A stretch of DNA of 30,701 nt, from positions 1,760 to 32,460 of the forward strand of contig CAJPVJ010000205.1 in NCBI GenBank assembly GCA_905397405.1, given 5' to 3'. This DNA comes from Oppiella nova. Its lineage: Eukaryota > Arthropoda > Arachnida > Sarcoptiformes > Oppiidae. The position numbers were made by a program, and so were the translations under genes. The notes beneath the pieces are model-generated. The model saw only the letters and a program-made list of their open reading frames with translations, searched no databases and had not been told where the DNA came from. The first letter of the stretch is position 1. Every line of letters begins with the position of its first letter. Below, piece by piece: positions 24,429-30,701 of this stretch.

Positions 24429-25004
24429 GTCTCTATCTCTCTCTGTCACTCACTCAGTGAATAACACCAGTCGTTATAAGCCATTCATTTACTGCTATTA
24501 TGTGTATGTATTATATAAGAAATGAGTGGTGGATGTGCTGCCGGTGCTGATGATGATGACTATGACTGCTCTTTCTTCGTCGAAACTCTTTTTCTTTAGT
24601 CCTTTTGGTGTATATTTTAATAGTCTTTCCGATACAATAAAAAGAGAGGGCTTTTAGTGTTGTGTTGTCTTCTCTCTCTCGCACCCGATATTAGTGTCGA
24701 TGAGAGAGAGAATGTGAGAGAGAATGGCAATTGAATGGCACATCTCTCCAGTGAGCACTCACTTTGACTACTGGCCTATCATTTAGATTGTATGCTATGA
24801 ACCAAATGGCTGTTTAGAGGCTATCTCTGTCTCCTTATGATGACTGCAATCAATGTCTTACAGAGGAATTTTGGACTCAATTTTAGGTGTATTTCTCAAA
24901 GACAACTCAAATGAAAACCCCTTTTTCGTGAGATGTCAGACAAAAAGTATTAATGTTTTTATATCTGGATGTAAAGTATGAATGAGTCAAACGAAAGAGA
25001 CTTT

Positions 25005-26418
25005 TATTTTGTTCATAAGATTCATACAATTAATTCTCAAGAGTTGTGTTGTTATGGTATGATATCATGTGATTGTGAGCTGACCTTCGCTTTTCATTTT
25101 TATTGTTTAATTTATTTCTTTATGATATATACTCTTCTCTCTTAGTGTTTGTATATATTGTGTGATATTATCAGTGGTTTGAGAATAATATGAGATTTTT
25201 TTATTCGCTTTCAATACATGTATGCAATCGACGCATACCTGCGATATAATAGGCAAACACATAGAGTATGCGATTCATTACAGCCTTATCTCATCCATGC
25301 CTTTCATTTGAATGCTATTTATTCCCATCACTTGTTTCTCTCGTGAAGACAATATCAACACAAATATCATATAAAATATTTTTGAGTGTGTATTTCATAA
25401 TGTATTTTATGAGTCGCTTATTCTATGGATTATATATTATTTGTTTAATGATTAGATTAGCTGATTGTGTATTTATTATTTTCATTTTCACTTGACTATT
25501 GTGTGGTTATATGTATGTGTTTTTTAGTGTATACTTTTAGTCCCTCTCGACTCTAATCTCGCCAACAATTAGTCTTATAATGCATTTAATCGATAAGAAA
25601 TAGGATATTATACGTAAAAAGTTTTATTTCAAATAACAATAGTGTAATTGTGGTCTCAAAGGACTCCCCATACCTTTCCCTTTCCATACCGACAATACTT
25701 TCACTATATATTTTGTTCATAAGATTCATACAATTAATTCTCAAGAGTTGTGTTGTTATGGTATGATATCATGTGATTGTGAGCTGACCTTCGCTTTTCA
25801 TTTTTATTGTTTAATTTATTTCTTTATGATATATATTCTTCTCTCTTAGTGTTTGTATATATTGTGTGATATTATCAGTGGTTTGAGAAGAATATGAGAT
25901 TTTTTTATACGCTTTCAATACATGTATGCAATCGACGCATACCTGCGATATAATAGGCAAACACATAGAGTATGCGATTCATTACAGCCTTATCTCATCC
26001 ATGCCTTTCATTTTAATGCTATTTATTCCCATCACTGGTTTCTCTCGTGAAGACAATATCAACACAGATATCATATAAAATATTTCCATTTATTGAGTGT
26101 GTATTTCATAATGTATTTTATGAGTCGCTTATTCTATGGATTATATATTATTTGTTTAATGATTAGATTAGCTGATTGTGTATTTATTATTTTCATTTTC
26201 ACTTGACTATTGTGTGGCTATATGTATGTGTTTTTTAGTGTATACTTTTAGTCCCTCTCGACTCTAATCTCGCCAACAATTAGTCTTATACTGCATTTAA
26301 TCGATAAGAAATAGGATATTATACGTAAAAAGTTTTATTTCAAATAACAATAGTGTAATTGTGGTCTCAAAGGACTCCCCATACCTTTCCCTTTCCATAC
26401 CGACAATACTTTCACTAT
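25005..26418. repeat. Tandem duplication, about 704-bp unit
   Basis: 25005-25708 is followed directly by a second copy from 25709 to about 26418. By eye about eight or nine substitutions and one short insertion (a TTTCCATT-like stretch near 26086) separate the copies, close to 1% divergence. This fits a recent duplication or two haplotypes joined end to end. Confidence 0.95.
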
Positions 26419-26419
26419 A

Positions 26420-26546
26420 TGCATTTAATCGATAAGAAATAGGATATTATACGTAAAAAGTTTTATTTCAAATAACAATAGTGTAATTGTGGTCTCAAAG
26501 GACTCCCCATACCTTTCCCTTTCCATACCGACAATACTTTCACTAT
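26420..26546. repeat. Third partial copy: exact 127-bp repeat at offset 128
   Basis: 26420-26546 is identical to 26292-26418 for 127 consecutive bases and mismatches immediately on both sides. It repeats only the 3' end of the 704-bp unit (GCATTTAATCG to TTCACTAT). Confidence 0.95.
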
Positions 26547-26945
26547 TCATTTGTACTGCTATTGTACTTATGGGTGAGAAAAGTGAGTCAATTGAGTGTA
26601 TGGTATGGCAAATGTCTCGTTATAGTGAACAACACAATAGGCTATTGTCTATAAATACGCGACAATTCCTATGGAAATGCCATTTATTATGGCAGACATT
26701 GTCTCTGCAAATGAATCGTAAATTCTTATGCACTTTGTGTACACTATTCACGAATTTCATTGGTTAACAGTATGAGGGCTTAAATATTTTGCCAAAACAA
26801 GTATCATATATAATATGTATTATTCTTATACTTGGAAATAGCATTAAATGTATTTTTGAGGCTTACTTTTACTTGAAGATTGGATTAAATTTGTTTTTGG
26901 CTTAAAAACAAGAGATATTGTCTAAAATTGTAAACTATTTCTGTA

Positions 26946-26963
26946 CTGTACTGTACAGTACAG
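26946..26963. repeat. 18-bp perfect palindrome
   Basis: CTGTACTGTACAGTACAG is its own reverse complement. No function is evident. Confidence 0.8.
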
Positions 26964-27650
26964 CAAACGTCCATTTCTTAGCTATCGATTAGTTTTGAGT
27001 TATAGTGTTTTGGTACCGAAAATGTATTTAATATATAAAATATACTGTTTATTCACATAAACCCAATCATATTCTGCTTATTCTCTCAAAAATTTATATA
27101 TATTTTTGTTATAAAAGTCTGTTTTCACTCAAATTGATAACTTGAAAAATATTTTTCGATTATATTATACTTTAATATGATATTCTCTGTCTGTTATGAT
27201 GGGCACAGGCATGCACATACCAGTGCCTGTATTTTATGCTCAATATATACAAGCATATTCTGTATATATTTTTGTGCCATGAATGCAGTATTTGAGGATG
27301 ATATATATGATATATATATATATATTTTACACAAAATATCACTGGTATTAGAAAAATGTATTGCGATATACTGTATGAGATTGTGTGTGTGATTGTATGC
27401 CAACGTGTAGTAGTTCTCTTGTACTCAAGTATACTCTGGTTCTCAATGCCAGACCTGTGCAAGCGATCAGCCCATAGGCAACCATCACTGCTGGCCATTG
27501 TATTGAATGGATGGCTACCAATAGCTCTGTGCCAACCATATAATGCAGGCTTTCATATATTATATGTATTTTATACATCTTTTCAAGTCTTTTGATGGCA
27601 TCTCTTGTGCCGAATGAATGAATAGATGGATAGAGAGAAGCAAATCGTTA

Positions 27651-27674
27651 GAGAGAGAGAGAGAGAGAGAGAGA
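27651..27674. repeat. (GA)n microsatellite
   Basis: Pure GA run, the third tract with purines on the + strand. Confidence 0.95.
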
Positions 27675-28728
27675 AGTGGTGTTTGTATTGATATTTGTTT
27701 GTCTTTGAGCCGTATATTTGTCTTTGCGCTAAATTTCTCATTCAATTTGAACACTGAATTCAATGCATTTGTATGGCTTTCGGATCGTTAAGTTTGGTGC
27801 CGACCCCTCCATCGCAGCATCCATTGCCTCCTCTAATGAAATGATTGTTTAAATTAGGTTTTTGTCGCTCGTATTCATGGCTTTTGTATATTGAAATACA
27901 GGGCCCTCTGAGGCTCCGGGATATGTGAATACTGTATATAAAGTGTGGTGTTGTTTGTGACGAGCATTTCTCGGGTCCGCAAAAACAACACACAATTTGC
28001 GATGAATTTGTCGCTCAGTTGTTGTGATGAATGGTTTTTGGCTGTTATTAATATAATGGCCACATGTGTGCCACACATACCATACCATTTCAAAGGCTTT
28101 CCATATATGAAAATATTTTTAGAAATACTTTCGCGATGATGAATAAGTCAGTAGTTTTCATGTGGTCGCCATTAATGGCAAGTTTTTTGGTAGAAATGTG
28201 TTTAGAAATTGATTAAAATGTTTGTGAATTTAATTTTAAAAAATATATTATATTTAGTTATGAAAAACAAAACTCCGACTCAAATCTCAGCACTTTTTTA
28301 CTGCCGAGAGAAGTGAAGTTAGTTTTAATGCAAAGTTAGGAAAATTTTCTGTTGAATAATGTGTTTCAAAATTACACTAAAAGTATTCACTCAGAAATGG
28401 ATACTTATGTAATAATGAAAGCTATTATGCGATGAATTAAAGACAAAAATACAGACTATTTCCTCATGAGCACATTACATGGAAATTTCACAACAGCAAG
28501 GGTGTTTTATGTGCAAAATAAAATTTATATCGAAATAAATCTCTATTTTTGTGAATCGAGAGAATACGACGAAAATGAGATTTTTTCGTTTTGATTCATT
28601 TTTTCGTTTTATATTGAAGTCCATAACAAATAGAGAGATATTACACAATATTATTAAGTATACGAATATATTCTACACTGTATTATATACAGTATTGTGT
28701 ATAATATAGTGAGATTCTAGAGAGAATT

Positions 28729-28731
<3 letters not shown>

Positions 28732-28765
<34 letters not shown>
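28732..28765. repeat. (CT)n microsatellite
   Basis: Pure CT run of about 34 nt, followed by CCATCTCTCTCTCC. Confidence 0.95.
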
Positions 28766-28769
<4 letters not shown>

Positions 28770-29086
28770 TCTCTCTCCATTCAGGAATAGAAATACAAAA
28801 ACAGCGAATTTTCTCTTTTTCTTTGCTTTGCCTTCAATTTTATTATATATTTCTGAATTGGGAAACAATTATTGATTTACTTATTTGGCTGCACTGGCAG
28901 TACAGAGAGCTTCTACTTCATCGGTCTTCCCTACTGATGCTCTCAGTCATACTCACTGTTGCCATACATATAACATACCAGTGCCAGCGTATGACCAGTT
29001 TTCTGGCTCTGAGGATACTCTATGGCTATGAGTTGTGTGCCATATATTGGCTGAGGATCTGAGTTGACAACGATTTCCAGTGGCTT

Positions 29087-29345
29087 TCTATCTCTCTCTT
29101 TCTCTCTCTTTCTCTCTCACTGTATGTCTATTCATGTGGTGATCGACAACGCAGTCGTATATTACATAAGACCTGAATCTCCACTGTTTCCAAGTGCTGT
29201 TTCCTTGCTTATAGTCTATCTCTCTCTTTCTCTCTCTTTCTCTCTCACTGTATGTCTATTCATGTGGTGATCGACAACGCAGTCGTATATTACATAAGAC
29301 CTGAATCTCCACTGTTTCCAAGTGCTGTTTCCTTGCTTATAGTCT
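29087..29345. repeat. Tandem duplication, period exactly 128 bp
   Basis: Bases 29087-29217 equal those 128 positions later (131 identical bases). Each unit holds an imperfect CT/CTTT tract followed by the 5' part of the dispersed repeat (CATGTGGTGATCGACAACGC to TTATAGTC). Only the second unit continues into the 3' part of the dispersed repeat. Confidence 0.95.
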
Positions 29346-29412
29346 TAGCTTTATATCTGAAATAAAAATCATTAACTTTTATATACACACACAGCACACT
29401 ATTTTTAGTTTT
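29258..29412 (+). repeat. Dispersed repeat, copy 2 (family unknown)
   Basis: Same landmarks and order as 14733-14882, ending in ATTTTTAGTTTT. The 5' half is also present at about 29130-29216 because of the 128-bp duplication. Confidence 0.8.
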
Positions 29413-30141
29413 ATTTTTAAAGTCTAGAAATGTATAAGAAAAATCTCATATTATAATCAAATATGGTTCAGGATTTGAAGTTTTGTTCAAATCTTGTTTA
29501 AATCTTGTTTATATTTACATTATAAGTTTTGTAATAAGTTTTGTGAAAAAAGTGATTTAAAATATGATTTTATTTTTATTCATTATAATTTCATTATTTT
29601 TTTGTCTCTGTTTTAAGATAACTCTCAATTTAGTCTTATTTTAGATATGGTTTTTTGATTTAATTATGATTTTTGTGCACACAAGTCAGTAAATATAATA
29701 CCAGTAAATAGTCAGCGAAAAACTAGTCTCCAATTATAAATTCATTTGTATTACTCATTTCGCGCAGTATTTATAATTTAATAATAGAAATACGAATTAT
29801 AAAAGCTGTGAATTGTAGTATACAAATTGTATTAAATGTTAATTTTAATGATTATTTCTATAATAATGTGAATAATATAACCTTTTTTCATTGCAATTCG
29901 CGTTCATTACGTGCCATTAATTCTTAAGCCCTTTGTGTTAAGAATAGCCATTCATTTAAAAGCAGTATTTTCTCTATACTACTATATCTTATAATTGCAT
30001 TTTCATTGCGATTATATTTAATTGTAATTATAATTATAATTATTTCGCTTTACATTAATTATATTCTGTGCCGTGAATGCAATGAAAGTGCTTTTAATTA
30101 CACACTATTTTTGATATAAACTGTTTGGAGATTGTTATTAT

Positions 30142-30701
30142 AATAATTACATAATAAATAGCTAAACGTATGAAAATTGGGATTCAATTATATAAGTTTT
30201 GAAGGCTTTCAAATTAAATTCACATATCACTCGAGCACTTATTGCACATATTTATCAAAATTACATTTTCAAAACAGATTGAAAATTACATTTAAAAAGG
30301 GTTTTACGCACAGAAAGGGTCAATACGTTTCTCCTTGAGAAGCACCGGCAGAAAAGGTTAAAACGCTTATAAATGGCATATTATTATTGAATATGTTTAT
30401 TAAATATGAATACATGTTTAAAAAGGATATGAATTTCTAACTACATTAAGTACTCGTTATTATATACCATGGATTGAGTACACTATTGGATACAACCAAA
30501 GCTTTAAACACACTATTTATATGGAAATGTATTCAAGGTATTAATGAATTTTAATATCAAATAATAATCAACCAAAAAAAACAATATCAAAACCCCGGGA
30601 CCCATACTATCCGAGATCACCGACTGTACACTTCGTAACATTACATAACATTACATGGATTTGACATTTCAAGTGTTAATCATAATTGCATTCAATTCAC
30701 T
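30142..30701 (-). repeat. Inverted repeat arm 2, cut by the window edge
   Basis: Reverse complement of 23399-23959. Its inner boundary (AATAATTAC at 30142-30150) is clear. Its outer boundary lies beyond the window because homology is still perfect at the last bases. Confidence 0.95.

Larger units (their letters stand above)
8134..30701 (+). other. Very long presumed spen intron, continuing past the window
   Basis: The stretch starts at the GTAATT donor. No further exon with SPEN features (later RRMs, RS/ER-rich blocks, SPOC) was found in 22.5 kb. It is AT-rich, often T-rich on the + strand, with many CT tracts, several recent-looking direct duplications, a palindrome and a long inverted repeat. 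A locally less AT-rich patch at about 20130-20490 and another at about 27420-27550 have open frames on both strands, but no domain, conserved motif or splice pattern could be recognised. A nested gene without a large open frame (for example a non-coding RNA) cannot be excluded by eye. Confidence 0.6.

Noticed and set aside
26489-26767. 92-codon + strand open frame
   Set aside because: It begins inside the 127-bp repeated segment and has no recognisable domain. Probably chance.
27773-27844. Short + strand frame with Pro/Ser-rich peptide (MAFGSLSLVPTPPS...), 23 codons
   Set aside because: It looks less AT-biased than its surroundings, but it is too short, lacks clear flanking splice sites and matches nothing I recognise.
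28727-29270. Open frames made of Ser-Leu repeats
   Set aside because: They are simply translations of CT microsatellites.

Overview
This is eukaryotic, AT-rich, almost entirely non-coding DNA. The coding exon resembles animal SPEN/Split ends, the introns are very large, and CT microsatellites are abundant. Together these suggest an invertebrate, most likely an arthropod. An acariform mite would fit, but that is a guess from general character rather than a match.

Layout. (1) 2-778, + strand: the C-terminal part or whole of a seven-finger C2H2 zinc-finger protein, open at the left window edge. (2) 779-7767: AT-rich non-coding DNA with CT tracts and two local tandem duplications. (3) 7768-8133, + strand: a GC-rich 366-nt internal exon encoding the second half of the first RRM of a Split ends (SPEN/MINT/SHARP) homologue, with a recognisable acceptor and donor. 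(4) 8134-30701: at least 22.5 kb of non-coding DNA, read as the next spen intron. It holds microsatellites, several direct duplications, a perfect 155-bp palindrome, a dispersed repeat and a 560-bp inverted repeat that runs off the right edge. The RNP2 half of RRM1, which should lie upstream of 7768, was not found in the window. The zinc-finger gene is therefore probably nested, same strand, inside the preceding spen intron.

The strangest signal is not a gene. Two blocks of exactly 127 nt (6700-6826 and 8806-8932) match a neighbouring duplicate copy only when complemented without reversal. No known DNA process produces that. A third pair of exactly 127 identical bases sits at an offset of 128 (26292/26420), and two more tandem duplications also have a period of exactly 128 (12482, 29087). 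The repeated 127/128 points to k-mer-length artefacts of a de Bruijn assembly or gap-filling step, so the local structure of the introns should be checked against raw reads before any biology is built on it. The two coding regions are not affected by these blocks.

I see no RNA gene, CRISPR array, transposase, reverse transcriptase or viral element that I can support.
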